From contig JAJIRX010000650.1 of NCBI GenBank assembly GCA_023853785.1, positions 1-64,000 on the forward strand: a stretch of DNA of 64,000 nucleotides, read 5' to 3'. Each line of letters opens with the position of its first letter. The stretch's first letter is position 1. Shown in pieces: positions 13,458 to 25,345 of this stretch. The notes below the pieces were generated by a model. It was not told where the DNA came from. It saw only the letters and a program-made list of their open reading frames with translations, and did not search any database. The translations under genes and the position numbers were made by a program. Origin of the DNA: Psilocybe azurescens (taxonomy: Eukaryota > Basidiomycota > Agaricomycetes > Agaricales > Agrocybaceae).

Positions 13458-14880
13458 ATGATCATAGCTTGCATATTTCTTCCCCCCGGTCAAACTGGAT
13501 CTATATATGTGTGCTTCACTGCACTGTTTTATGTTACATATCATGTCGATCAAACCATACCCTTCCCATACCCTTCTTGTCACATTTCATCATCTTTTAA
13601 GTGGCCATACAGTGCCTTATATCTCCATCTTCTCCTCCTCATTCGACTCTTCGTCACAGTCCCCCTATCCCTCCCCTTATCGCCTGAGCTACCATCCTTT
13701 CACGTCCTCCATAGCCTCTCCCACTTTGTTGAAGGCTCCTGACGCTTCCTTGTTATCAATATGCATCTCCTTGTCCAACCGAGTGGCTGCATCCTTGGAG
13801 TTGAGATCTTTGGTGGGGAATAACTAACATGAGCCACGCTGGAAACTTGATGGCTAGCACAGCGATGACTCACCGAGGAGGGCCAACGCCTTTGTTATTG
13901 CATCGGTTGCATCATCTCTCCCTCTCACTGGATTGTCAAGACTGCCAAACAGGTATGAGGCCATGACCATCAAATGAGTTGATAGCGACATTTCCCTACC
14001 TTCTCGACCGCATTCATCGCAGTCTCGAGTCACACAGACGTGCATCTCTATGTCTGGGCATCATTAGGTTAGTTTGGTGAGCTATTTTCTTAGATATACA
14101 ACGACACTTACCTTGCTCTGTAGAAGAATTAGCGCCAGACATTGATATTTGGTATTTGGTGTGAGGCGTGTAGCGAGGATGTACTCAATGTGACAGATGA
14201 TGGTGAAAAAGTTGATAGTGGGATTTGTGCCCGGTTTCTTCATGCGGCGCTTAAGTATCGATTCACTTTGGCGTTGTCGTTTACAAATGGTTAACTAAAT
14301 AGATCTTTGCACTCTGTAGTCAGTAAAATATGCATCTTTATTGCATCAAATGGATTAAATTGAATGAACCGCAAGTCGATAATAAAGTACATTCAATTGT
14401 TTAAATGTTGTGTGCGAGTCGCTGTCACACTCAAAATGTGAATTCTTTGTGCACTCATCAACTTGCTCAGCGAGTTGAATACTGTATGTTTTGATGTAAA
14501 GTCAACATACAGTAATTACATACATAAATTCTGTTCTTTAACTGTAAGTTCTATTTACACAAGCCATACTTGTATAACATACAGCAATTATATACACCAT
14601 ATCTGCATGTTTTACATACAGCTATTATATACAGCTATTCTGTATATTTGACAAACAGCCAAAGAAAAGAAGTCATGTTTATTCAGGTGTTTTATTTACT
14701 TACAGCTTAGAAACAGAAACAGTGTTTGTTCAAAATACAGCTACCGAACAGAATATATGTCTGATATCTGTATTATTCTAAACATAAATACTATATGTCA
14801 TACTTACATCAATTCTTACATAAGTCATGTATATAAATCGCTGTATGTCAGACATACAGCAGTCAGCACCAGCAGTGCAA
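13450..14880 (-). repeat. Duplicated segment, copy 1 (contains the small four-exon gene)
   Basis: This segment is clearly related, in direct orientation, to 17350-17615 plus 24263-25345, the two halves of copy 2 split by transposon E1. The homology covers the small gene, its upstream AT-rich region and a set of short TATATACAGCAATTATATAC-like near-repeats. It ends abruptly at the word GCAGTG (14878 and 25342). The sequences beyond differ. Confidence 0.75.
13689..14142 (-). CDS. Small four-exon cysteine-containing acidic protein, copy 1 (about 85 aa)
   Basis: Exons: 14142-14112, 14053-14000, 13927-13874 and 13807-13689, with introns of 58, 72 and 66 nt bounded by GT/AG. The protein starts MSGANSSTEQ and continues DIEMHVCVTRDCDECGRE, giving C-x5-C-x2-C. 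It ends in a charged helical part (KVGEAMEDVKGW). Exon 3 must use the acceptor TCCAG at 13928, because earlier acceptors hit a stop. The last exon terminates early at 13689. Copy 2 continues for about 27 more acidic residues, so this copy is probably C-terminally truncated. No family recognised. Conservation of the intron positions between the two copies supports a real gene. Confidence 0.55.
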
Positions 14881-14890
14881 GTAAGTACAT
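14143..14890. promoter_or_regulatory. AT-rich upstream region with diverged TATATACAGCAAT repeats
   Basis: Upstream of the small gene, variants of ACATACAGCAATTATATACA recur about every 50-60 bases (e.g. 14505, 14580, 14620, 14855). The same pattern is present upstream of copy 2 (24950-25330). I cannot tell whether it is promoter sequence or a decayed minisatellite. No other gene is visible here. Confidence 0.35.
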
Positions 14891-14894
14891 AATC

Positions 14895-15345
14895 ATAAAC
14901 AAATTCAACCAACCAATTGCTAACCTTGGAATAGAAACATCCCTCATATTGGAAAATCTTAGAAAGTAATACTTGAAGAAGTCCTACCAGAGCTATGTAG
15001 CCTGCTTGATAGCAGCCTGCATGCCAGTCTTTGCTTTCTCCCAAGCATCCGTGAGCCCTTCTCTGTATCCCAATTTTGCATGCACCTACTTAAGCCTATT
15101 CAAATCCTTGTCATTCTCCAACCCATACTGCACATTATCCAGCTCCTTCAGGCCAATGACAACCATCCTCCACTTGCCTGATGAGTCTTTGTCCAACAAA
15201 TTTTTTAGTGCACATGCAGATCCTTGCACTTGGCCTTGGCCTCATCTGACTGGACATAGCCAGGATTGGTGAGATTTGTTCACAACATGGAAATGAAGTC
15301 ATTGAACCATTATGAAAGAGTAGCTTAAGGGAGGTGTTGGCCAGA
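14895..15345 (-). pseudogene. HAM1_N-type protein fragment
   Basis: Minus-strand frames give a run of blocks typical of the fungal HAM1-like N-terminal domain (HAM1_N; membrane/lipid-binding-type proteins found in many agarics). They are TNLTNPGYVQSDEAKAKCKD (about 15270-15210), VVIGLKELDNVQYGLENDKD (about 15165-15105), VHAKLGYREGLTDAWEKAK (about 15085-15030) and DFFKYYFLRFSNMRDVSIPR (about 14985-14925). The last block is the family hallmark (xxFxxYLPRFLxxMxDVPIPR). Several in-frame stops (between QAT and LW, and between LW and DFF) and a frameshift show that it is dead. It lies between the duplicated segment and the SAM-domain gene. Confidence 0.6.
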
Positions 15346-15349
15346 TGAT

Positions 15350-16340
15350 GACAACAGGAATTGGGGTATGATTCTGAATCTGATGTATCCCTCCACCTCT
15401 TGCTGGCACCAGACTGAAAGCAACAAGGATAGAGGGCACAGCTTTGGCTTTGCAAGTATCAGGAATGGGTTGAACACTTAGACAGACAAGATAGACCTTG
15501 ATCTGAGCAATGTTAATGGTGGCAATATACAGAACAGAGTAGCATGAGGATAGGACTGGCACAAGAATGTGAGGGGTGAAGTTGGCAGCAAAGGTGAGGA
15601 GGCTGGTCAAGGAGGCTGAGAAGCTGGAAGCAATGCTTGCATCAGGGGATGTGTCCAGGTCTGTGTCTGGGTTAGGCACTGCCACAGGGAGGGGTTGATC
15701 ACCCAGTTGATCAAGGTTGAGCTGAACAGTGAGAACAATGGTGCAGATGATTGCATGGGATATCATATGCACAGCAGCAGCAGCCAGTTGTATTGTGGGG
15801 ACTATATTCTTGAGAAGGATCAGGCTGAGGGTGAAGGTGTGGAGGAGGGGGATTGGGAGGAAAGGGTGTATTATGTCAAGGGGAAAGGGTCAATGACAGC
15901 AACACAGCACTCATTGACAGTTGAGAATGGGAAAAGGTGCTTATGCCTCTGAGAGATGAAACAGATGTGCCAATGGTGATGGCAGCACAGTTTTTGTTCC
16001 CTGTGTTATCCTCCTCCTTTTCCTTTTTCTGCAGCTGCTTCTGCCTCTGCACTGTACACCACTGCACATGGTGCAGATGCCACCACCATCACCAGGAAAG
16101 AGAGAGTCCTGCATCACTGTTGCCATTGCCTCACATGCTTTTGCCTTCTCTGCAAGAGCAGGCACAGGTGCAGATGCAGAAGAGGAACAGTGTGCCAGCA
16201 AGGGGGCTCCACCTCTCAACATGAATGGGGTGTATGAGCATTGTGTCATCTTTGTTGGTGCCCCAGATGCAGATGCAAATGCCTACTTCCATGGCTGCAC
16301 ATAGCTGCAGCTGTGTTCAGTCCTTCTGTGTCTATGTTGT
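15350..16340. other. Open but unassigned region
   Basis: Long open frames exist on both strands (15299-15772 minus; 15695-15952 and 15937-16304 plus) because stops are scarce. None has a domain I can name. Some of the plus-strand sequence could be 5' exons of the SAM-domain gene that follows. Confidence 0.3.
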
Positions 16341-16342
16341 AG

Positions 16343-16860
16343 TTGGCACAGGCACAACCACAACAACCACAGCAGCAGAGGGAAGAAGAGTCCTCTGTGC
16401 TCTCTGAACTCAAGAAGACCTACCCAACAGAATGGAGTTTTGAGCAGGTCATGGAGTGGTTGAAGAGCAGGAGGTTTGATATCAATATGTGTGAGAAGTT
16501 TATAGGTGGGTTTTTCTCTTCTTTTTACTAGGTTTAAGTGGGTCTTCTTTCTGACTTGTTCTCTTCAATATCTTTCTATCTATCTCCCTATTTCATTTTT
16601 TGGGTTCATTGACATGATTACAAACACAAACACCAACAACACAATACAATACACACCAAAACCACCAATAAACACACAAATAGAACAAGAAATCACAGGC
16701 AATGTCCTGCTTGAGCTGAAGCCCAACATGCTCAAGACCAAGATCAGGATCATTGCATTCAGGAAGCGTGTGCACATTGCAAATGCAATCAGCGAGCTGC
16801 ACTGCCATTGGTTGAGTGTTCCTCCTCCAACCCACTGCACTTGTAGCAGGCATTGCTGAT
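16343..16860 (+). CDS. SAM (sterile alpha motif) domain protein, partial or truncated
   Basis: Exon 16343-16505, intron 16506-16683 (GTGGGT...AAATAG) and exon 16684-16860. The splice joins CEKFI to EQEITGNVLLELKPN in frame. It rebuilds a complete SAM domain (about 65 residues, from TEWSFEQVMEWL to FRKRVHIANAISEL) of the Boi1/Ste50-like fungal type, used for protein-protein association in signalling or polarity. Upstream is a Gln/Pro-rich start (MAQAQPQQPQQQREEESS), and the protein stops soon after the domain. Full-length relatives usually carry SH3 or PH domains, which I do not see here. It is probably a captured or truncated gene fragment. Later sequence to about 17350 is open in pieces but unassigned. 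Confidence 0.55.
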
Positions 16861-18089
16861 GCCCTCCCATCATTTGATACAGCAGGGGCAGGGACAGGAG
16901 AGCCAGTCACATTCAAGGACTCAGAGGGCTCAACATCATTGGGAGCACATTTGTGGGGATACTAGGGAAGAGCCACAAGCTGCTGCCTATGTATGTTTTA
17001 CTCACTTTTGCAAGCACCCACCTTGCTTGAACTTAAACCATGGCCAGACAATGGAGAATAATGCTAACATGCTGAGGAAGTGCTTGACCTCAACACAGCT
17101 GCATAGTCCTGCTGTGGGTTTGTATGCAGCATCATCAACAGTTGTTGGGCCAGGTACTCAGTTGAAGGAGAAGAAGGAGGGAGAGGGGATGGAGAGATGG
17201 TCAGCACAATCAAGCAGATTCAAAACATATTTGACAAGATTAGATAGCAGATCATATGGGCTAAATGAGGAAGAAAGGGAATCTGTATAATTTGTGGATG
17301 TTGAGGTATTTCATGTTGAAGGGAGCACATCTGTATTGGATGAGGAGTGATAACATAACAGTGTGTATTTTATTTCTTTTCCTGGTCATTTGATTGCCCA
17401 TATGTTCTTGTTAGAAAACAAGGAGAGTTTGCTTTTGATTGATTATCTTGTGCTACATAGCATGCTGACCAAATCTATACTCTTCTCATTACATTTCATC
17501 ATCTTTTATGTGGCCGTACAGCACCCTTACATCTCCATCTTCTCATCCTCACTGTAATCTTTATCAAACTTCTCCCTATCCCTCTCCTTATCACCTGACT
17601 TGTTGTCCTCCACATGAGGTCTTTACTGTCCCCCACCTATTCCAGGTGGAATCCATCTTCGTTCTGGAATGTAGATGGATTCCAATGGATTCCAATGTGG
17701 AATTCCATACCATATATTGGTGCTATTTTATATGGAGGAGCCACAATGGATTCCAATCGGAATCTAACTGGAATCCATCAAATTACCCATTCCAAATGGA
17801 ATATTCCATTTACAGTCCAATGGAACTGAGGTAATCCAGTTGGAATCCAACATTTAGCAGCCAAGTTAGATGGAATCCAGTTGGAATCCAACATTTAGCA
17901 GCCAATGTAGCTGGAATCCAATTGGAACACCATATATAGAAGCCAATTTGGCTGGAATCCACTTGGAATAGTCATATATACCATGAAACATAGCCTAATA
18001 TAGGTCTATTCTCACGGAATAATGCAGAATCCAACTGGAATTCAATCAAATTATTTTTATTGGATTTTATATTATTTTATTTATAATAG

Positions 18090-18175
18090 AAAAAAAAAGC
18101 GCATAATCGAGAATTGAACCCAAGCATCCGAGTACGCTGAATTCAACGCGATCAACCACTTGAGCCACATAGACA
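18090..18175 (-). ncRNA. tRNA-like Pol III module in E1
   Basis: On the minus strand: A-box-like TGGCTCAAGTGG (18167-18156), B-box-like GGTTCAATTCT (18120-18110) and a run of nine T (18098-18090) as a Pol III terminator. The acceptor stem does not close and the T-stem is weak, so it is not a functional tRNA gene. The same arrangement recurs in E2 and E3 at the equivalent position and orientation, which is the main support. Confidence 0.55.
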
Positions 18176-18425
18176 TTTCTATACAACAACATTCAGCGTT
18201 ATACATACCGATCGTACTCGGCTTCTCTCGGCACGAGCCTAGCGTGACCATTCGCACGCTGTTTGGATGCCACGTCGCACCCTTTCCTTCCACCACCACC
18301 ACCTCTCTGCTCCCTGCTGCCATCCATAACCACTGTCACCGCCTCTGTCAACAACACCGACCCTCCCTCTCAATGCCCACCAGTACCCGCTCTACCGCAT
18401 CAACAACAAGATCCGGGCACGCCGT

Positions 18426-21062
18426 GTGTCCCCCCCTGTTTCCACAGCTGGGGAACAACACAAGCGGAAGGAATCGAATGCCGCAGCCACCGCACAGCAG
18501 CCAGCTAAGCGCAAACAACGACAGGCGGACCCAGGAGAAGAGGAGGAGGAGGAGGAGGAGGAGGAGGAGAAGCAGCCGCAGGGAGGCCACGCAGGGAGGG
18601 GAAAGGAGTACGAAAAGGGGGGGAAGGCCCCAGATACGTTTTCTCCCCGCTCACGCTCACCCCGCTCACGCTGCTCTATAGGAAAACCAGCGCTGCAAAG
18701 GCAGCTGAGGACACAGCCGGCCGAAAGGTGTGCCCATGAAGCGGTCGAAGTACGTACCCTCCCCCCCCTTTTTTTCTTTTTCCTTTTTTCTTTTCTTTTT
18801 CCTTTTTTCTTTTCTTTTTCTTTTCTTTTCTTTTTATTCCATTTTTCTTTTTCTTTTCTTTCTTTCTTCTTTTTATATTCTATTTCTAATTTTATATTTA
18901 CAGGACTGTACAAAAGCTTGAGGCGGACCACGTGTCCGTAGCACCACCCCTCGCCTTACCACTCCAGCCCCAGCTACCGAGGGGGGCGCCCCCTCCATCC
19001 ACTGTTGGTCGCCGACGACGAGAAGAAGACGCGGACAGCATGGCAGACGAAGCCGGCGACAACAACCAAGACGACAACAACCAAACCAACCTGGACAAGG
19101 ACAGTGAGGACGACAAGGACGGCGGCTAGAGTGACAACGATGAGAACGACAGCGGCCAGGGTGACAACGCCCGGGGGACGAGGACCACGACGGCAAGGAC
19201 GACAAAGGCAACAACGGCAACAACGGCAACAAAGGCGAGGGCGGCAACAAAAGCGAGGACGGCGAAGACGCCAGCGACACAGGCAAGAGCACCAACGACA
19301 CCCGCAATGACGACCGAAAACGCCCGCGGGAACCACCACAAAGGGCAAGGCGAAGGCGTACCAAGCGAGGGCCGACAACAACGACGATGCGAAGGCCGAC
19401 GATAGGGATGCCAATGCCAATGCCAATGCCAATGCCAACGCAACCACTGGCAACGGCACCAAGGCCAGTGCCAGTACCTCCAAGGCTGGTATGAAAGCCA
19501 AGGCCCCTGCTGCTGCTGCTACCACTGCTGTGAATGTAACTGCTCCCCCCCCTGAACAAGGAAATAGGTAAATCAGGTATGTCTGAGGATACCATGACTA
19601 ACTTATTATCATCTCATGCAACTGCAGCCCTACAACATCAGGGAAACAGGGAGCCCACTGTTTCTCGTGATCCTCATGGCCGGCATGGGTCTCCTACCCT
19701 TACTCAGGCCCCACGTACACCCTCTAGAGGTCATCAAGGGAAGACCTCATCTCATGATGATGGTATTTTAAATTATTATTTATTATTATTGTTATATTAT
19801 ATTTACATACAATTAAATTTAATTAGATGTTATTATGCAAAGTGCAAACAACAGTCCTGAGACCCCAATCAAGGCTCAAGGGGCTTCACGTGAGAAAAGT
19901 GGGATCTTCGCGGGGGCGTGCACAAGGCAATACATTCAACATTGCTGATGCAAAGGATGTATGGAATGACATGGATACACATCCTGACATACCAGTCATT
20001 GGGGGCAAGATCTTCTTCTATGTATCCGCCAAGAACTCAGCCGATATTGACATTGTTACTACCAAGGCTACAAATGTTGTTACTGTGCCGAACATTGACA
20101 AAATTACTGGTGTATCATCATTGGTTAAAAAGGTCACCGAGTGTTTGTCTCCTACACGTCGTAAGTGAAACTCTGATTGCAAATAAAATCCTCTTATGTT
20201 TATTTAGTTCCCAAGTACCATTACTTTCTCTTGGATGACGGAGATTGGTCTGCTCAAGGCCGTTATAAGGTTTTAAGTGAACTCGATGATGCCTTTACTT
20301 GGCAGAAGGACAACAACGATAACCATGTTACCCATGTTTTGGTGGTAAGTTCAAGCTAATAATAATAATAGATATAGTTCTGACTCATTATTGCGATATT
20401 AAGACAAGCTTTGAAGACAGTGACCTCTATCTGACTCCTGTCTTGCCATCTTTATCTGCTCTTAAGTCTGGTCATTGTTCTGTGTCAACTAGTTCTTGCC
20501 ACGATACTCAGTCTAGTGTATCTGTTCCTGTTGCTTCGACTTCACGCAACTCTAGTGAAGATGCAGCGACTTGCAGAGCTTTTGAAAGTTGAACCAGGTT
20601 TGATGGTTGCATCAAAAGGCCTGGTCTCCGTATAGCCTATGCAAAGTATATGGACTATCTTAGAGCTCTTGCACTTCTTGAAAGCAAAATTGCTAATAGC
20701 ACTTGGCCAAAAGACCTCACTGCCAAGCACACCCCTATTGTCAGCCTCTATTTTGGAAAGTCAACATTCCATAAAGGCTACAAGGCTGCTTTTGAAAAGA
20801 TTGCAAACTATCCTGAGATGGTCAAATGGCTAAAACACAATATTGATACAAAGGACAATAGCGACAATGACAATTCTGACGATGATGATGATGAAGTAGA
20901 TGATGTTAAAGTCTGGGGTGTAAAAAGGCTCAATATTATTTATCAGATCTTCAAGAGTGGTTGGAAAATGAAGGTCATTTAGTAGTAGAGGAAGAATCGC
21001 AGAAAAAGGGCAAAGGAAAAGCAAAGGCTGTCTCAAAGCAAAGTCACAAGAAAACAAAGTAG
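18426..21062 (+). pseudogene. E1 ORF1, accessory protein with low-complexity acidic N-terminus
   Basis: Exon 1 (18426 to about 18757) is basic/acidic with a GAG-repeat Glu run. A long pyrimidine-rich intron ends TTTACAG at 18902. A low-complexity exon rich in D/N/T/K follows to about 19560 with a stop at 19127-19129. Later exons encode PVIGGKIFFYVSAKNSADID (about 19999-20058), YHYFLLDDGDWSAQGRYKV and MDYLRALALLESKIANSTWP (20650 onward). An Asp-rich run and a Lys-rich nuclear-localisation-like end (KKGKGKAKAVSKQSHKKTK) finish at 21062. The accessory ORF of this transposon group is known to me only as a conserved unknown. The frame breaks at an A-run near 20932. Confidence 0.55.
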
Positions 21063-21147
21063 TTATTTTGTTTATTTTTATTTTATTTTTTGTACTCAAA
21101 CTGACCACTCTGAATAACTCTTGTACTTTTAGTTATGACTCAATCTT

Positions 21148-23573
21148 CTTACCTATGAATCTTGTATATGAAACTTATAAACTTGGACTATTCTGTGCCT
21201 CATTGTTGATCTGGTTGCTTATTTTGCCACTTTATTGTTTTGGCCAATTTCACTTTATTTTCTGGATTTTAATGTGGAGCACTTTTATCCCTGGTGCAGT
21301 TGCTATTCCACAATCTGCACAATTTCCAGATATAAATTTCAATATTTTCAGTGAATTTATTGGCCAAACATTTGGTCCAAATATATCACTTGCTACAGTA
21401 CTCACTCTACTGTTTACATTGACTGAAAATCCAGAATTACTTACTCTTCATGCTCGGCAGCAAAATTCTGTTTTTTCAGATGAAAGAAGAGTTATAGCAA
21501 CTGGATGGATGAAATCTTTATCTAGAGCAGTGCTACAAAGATTCAAAGATAGTACCAAAACTTTGTTCAAGAAAAGAGATTTTCCATCTCAACAAAATCA
21601 GCAAGTACTTGAAATATCCAACAAGCTTGATGAGTTTGCAAAGCTATTGGGGTTTACTCCATATTCAAAGACAAGAAAGTCTAAACAAAAGCTATTGCCT
21701 ATTTCTTATGAGTCTATCCAAGCTATCCATGTAATTTGCCCAATTACTGCTGTATGTATGGATGTCAATTGTCAAAAGCGAGCTTTACTTCAAACAAGTA
21801 AACCACGGGATGTTCCTCTAGTCACATTGATAAAAGACAATACAATCTATGAAGAGACTCCTGTACTTGCTGGAAAGTGTCCAAAATGTGAAACAAGTTA
21901 CTATGCAGACCATGAACACTTTAAAGATGATCAAGAGTGGAAACAATGCTATTTAAATTCAGCACGTTTTCTTAAAATTGGCCAATCAATATGGGTGGAC
22001 CGCAGCTTTTCTAAGGCTGTATTAAATGGAATGTACAATTTTCATGCTTCTGCAGCAGCTTATACACAGTTTTATAATGATTGTATTTCTGACCTCAATT
22101 CTAATATATCAATGACAAGGCGATTGGTATGGCATGCATTTATTCAGGAATCAATTCGAACAGTTGCAAGTGGATCAAATATAAACCTAGAATTGTCTGA
22201 TGGCCTTGATATTGAAGATGTTACAACTGCAGCCTTTAAAGCTGTTGGAAATGAAGGAATACTCAATGCAGGTATGCAACACTCATGTTCAGAATGCACC
22301 CAAAAGTACAAACATGTAGCTGATACTGTTCCTCTTGCAAATGAGGATCCAGCAGCTGTTGTTGGTATGGATGAACATGAACAGGTTCCTGTTTTAACAG
22401 GTGAAAATGCTATACAATCAGCAAATGATACAGCTGAAGCTCATCAAGCAATAAGAAACAAAAACAATGAAGCCAATTCAAATGATACTTCAAATTATGC
22501 ACCAATTAAAATGGTTGTTTTAGATGGTATTGTTATGGGACCTACTGTAAGTGAACTTTATAGTGCTCTAATAAGTTGAATAACATTAATTTTTGCTTAG
22601 CATTGTGCTTATGAAAACTGTATTGCTGATTTGACAAATGCAAGAGGTGGAGTATTTTGTGCAGTCCACCAACATGCTTATGGTGCTCGCTGCCGAGTAT
22701 ATGGCTGCCAGAATGAAAAAGTAAGAGATACAGAAGCTTGTACCACTCATCAACGTGAATGGAAAAATACAAGTTAAACCATAGCCAAGCAGGTTTGGCA
22801 GGTGTTCGAAGAATGCTACAAAGACCAAATGAAAATGCACCTTGGCAACCATCTGTTGAAAGAGTTCAGCGACCACATGATGATGATGATGATGATGATG
22901 ATGAGGTTCCATGATTGCATTACTTTAGTCCCGGTCGATTTTATTGTGTAGAAACAATGTGTGCACCATGTGGTGTTGTAATTGCATGGACAAAGTTTGA
23001 CAAATCTGAATCTCCAACAAAAATCTTAAACTGGTTATCAAAAGTGTATCCAACTGAAGCATCTCGACCAGCTTATATTTGCATTGATAAAGCTTGGAAA
23101 GTTCTTGAACTTGTATTAGCAATGGAAGTTGGGCAATATGGAAAAAACCAGTCAATTTATTGTGGATTTTTATCATTATATCAACCATCGAACAACTGAT
23201 TATTTGTGTTGCAAATATTGTAATCCTGCTCCCTTGAATGGTTCAGCCCCAAATCTTGTCATAGTAGACATTGATAAACGTGGGCGAATATATTATAAGC
23301 GAGCTTATAATACACAAGCATGTGAACAATTAAACTCTTGGCTTGGTGGCTTTGAATCAATTCTTAAATGTATGAAATCTGGAAACTTTAACTGGTTTTT
23401 GCATTCAATGTTGTTTTATCATACCCAACATATTATACAAAAGACAAAAGAAAAGCAAAAAACAACAAGAAAAACTTGACAAAAAAAGAGAGGAAGAAGA
23501 AGAAGAAAATGATGATGATGATGAACAAGAAGAACCCATTAGGCACTGGAATGTAGATGGAAATGATGATTGA
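21148..23573 (+). pseudogene. E1 transposase with CxC5- and CxC6-like cysteine clusters
   Basis: The main exon ends at GT 22550 and the next begins after TTGCTTAG at 22601. A first cysteine cluster (CPITAVCMDVNC ... GKCPKCETSYYADHEHF, about 21740-21920) is of CxC5 type. The second exon has a CxC6-type cluster (HCAYENCIADL ... FCAVHQHAYGARCRVYGC). The catalytic part has FYCVETMCAPCGVVIAWTKF, SPTKILNWLSKVYPTEASRP, YLCCKYCNPAPLNGSAPNLV and ACEQLNSWLGGFESILK. It ends in an acidic tail at 23573. These blocks match Agaricomycete transposases annotated with cysteine clusters associated with KDZ transposases. Damage: single-A losses near 22762, 23122 and 23147, a TGA at 22912-22914 and a shift near 23475. 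Confidence 0.8.
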
Positions 23574-24262
23574 TAAGTGAAAATATACAGAAGTGTATAT
23601 TAGTGTACAAATAAAATATTTATATATTATTTGCATTGATTTATACTAACCTTTATTAGGTAAGTCTAATTTATATTTTTGTACTAAGCATAATCAGCTA
23701 TAGAGTTTCATTGGAATGGCTGGAATAAAGGTGGAACCTATATAAATAGTAGTTTAATTTAATTTTTAACAAGTTCAACCTTTTTGGAATGAAGGTGGAA
23801 TAGCTGGAATATAGTTGGATTCCATTCCAACACTCATTTACATATAATTTTATCAAGTCCAACTTTCATGGAATGTACATGGAATGACTGGAATATAGTT
23901 GGAATCCATTCCAACAGTTCTTTTATATTTAATTTTATCAAGTTCAACTTATGTGGAATAGGGTTCGAATAGTTGGAATCCAAGTGGAATCTGTATCCAA
24001 GGACTAGTGTCAATTTTAATAAAGTTCTACTCTATCTGGAATCCAACTAGAATCCAATTGGATTCCATTTTCTTGTTACTTTAATCCATTCCAGTTGAAG
24101 TTAACTAATTGGAATCAACCTGGAATCAATATATAACTGAACTGGAATGTAGCTGGAATCCATGTATGTTGGCTGGACTTGAACAGGACCAGTTGGAATC
24201 CATCTACATTCTGGAACGAAGATGGATTCCACCTGGAATCAATGGGGACAGTAAAGTACTGC

Positions 24263-25345
24263 CTCCACATCCTCCATAGCATCTCCTGCTTCATTGAAGG
24301 CTCCCAAAGCTTCTCCTTCATCTATCTCCATCTTCTTGCCTGACTGAGTTGCTGCAGCCTTGGAATTGAGATCTTTGGTGTGGAATAATTAATGGGAACT
24401 GGATGGCTAGCATAGCAACAACTCACTGAGGAGGGCCAAATCCTTCATTATTTCAACAGTTGCATCATCTCTCTCCTCATCCTGGACTGTTGAGACTGTT
24501 GAGCTGTTGTTGTTGAATGGGGCAATATGCCCTTACCTTGTTGACTGCATTGATCGCAGTCTCGAGTTGCACAAACATGCATCTCCATGTCTGGGCATCA
24601 TTAGATTAGCTTGGTGAGCCATTTTTTCAGATATACAACTGCACTTACCTTGTTCTGGAGATGAATTAGCATTAGACATTGAGATTCAGTATGAGTGGGC
24701 AGTGAGAACTGAGAATATACTCAGTGTGATGGATGATAGTGGAGAAATTGATAATGGGACTAGTGACTAGTTTCTTCATGTGTGCTTAAAATTCAATGTC
24801 ACTCTAACTATGAGTCATAGAAAGATATATTCAATTGTTTATTGTTGTGTGCAAGTCACTGTCATGCTCAAAATGTGAATTCTTCATGCACTCATTGACT
24901 TGCTCAGCAAGTCAAATACTGTATATTTTGGTGTAAGATTTATATACAGGAATTATATACACAAATTATGTTAGTAAAACAAACAGAAAATCTGTTTTTC
25001 AACTGTAAGTTTTATTTATAAAAGTGATGTTTGTATAATATACAGCAATTATATACACAATATCTCTATGTAAAACATACAGTAATTATATACAGCTATT
25101 CTGTATCTTTGACAAACAGCCAAAGAAAATAAATTCTGTTTATTCAGTATTTTATTTATTTACAGCTTAGAAACAGAAACAGTGTTTGTTTAACATACAG
25201 CCACTGAACACAATATATGTCTGATTGATGTATTATTTCTAAACATAATTGTTGTATACCATACATACATCAATTATTATATAAGTCATGTATATAAATT
25301 GCTGTATGTCTGACATACAGCAATTGGCATCAGCAGTGTCTTGGT
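24263..25345 (-). repeat. Duplicated segment, copy 2 (distal half)
   Basis: Homologous to about 13700-14878. With 17350-17607 it forms the full second copy. Homology stops at GCAGTG (25342). Confidence 0.75.

Larger units (their letters stand above)
17608..24270 (+). mobile_element. DNA transposon E1 (CxC5/CxC6-transposase type), 6647 bp
   Basis: The element is 17616-24262, flanked by the direct repeat CTCCACAT (17608-17615 and 24263-24270). Left end: GAGGTCTTTACTGTCCCCC. Right end on the opposite strand: GCAGTACTTTACTGTCCCC, then a shared block GGTGGAATCCATCTTCGTTC. Inside each end lie hundreds of bases of TGGAATCCA-type subterminal repeats (17640-18040 and 23700-24245). Then come an outward-pointing tRNA-like module, ORF1 and the transposase ORF, both on plus. 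The 8-bp duplication fits the KDZ/Zisupton group (family knowledge). Both ORFs carry frameshifts, so this copy is disabled. It sits in exon 4 of the small gene. Confidence 0.85.
17527..24679 (-). pseudogene. Small cysteine-containing acidic gene, copy 2, split by transposon E1
   Basis: Exons 24679-24649, 24590-24537 and 24486-24427, and the first part of exon 4, 24372-24263. The rest of exon 4 continues at 17607-17527 on the far side of E1. Removing E1 and one 8-bp target copy leaves the frame open through AMEDVEDNKSGDKERDRE to a stop at 17527. That gives a predicted 111-aa protein starting MSNANSSPEQ with the same C-x5-C-x2-C motif (CATRDCDQC) and a strongly acidic/charged tail. Introns are 58, 50 and 48 nt. 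The gene was apparently intact when E1 inserted. Confidence 0.65.

Noticed and set aside
18090..18175. Calling the Pol III modules true tRNA genes
   Set aside because: Acceptor arms do not pair and the T-stems are weak in all three copies. Only the internal promoter boxes and terminator are convincing.
18873..19595. 240-aa minus-strand frame antisense to E1 ORF1
   Set aside because: A low-complexity shadow. The sense strand carries the donor, acceptor and downstream conserved exons.
21068..21147. Start of the E1 transposase at 21068
   Set aside because: The first codons are T-rich intergenic-like sequence right after the ORF1 stop. The methionine at 21148 before NLVYETYKLG is more plausible.
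22872..22910. Poly-His/poly-Met frames over GATGATGAT
   Set aside because: A trinucleotide run. The sense frame is the Asp-rich linker of the transposase.
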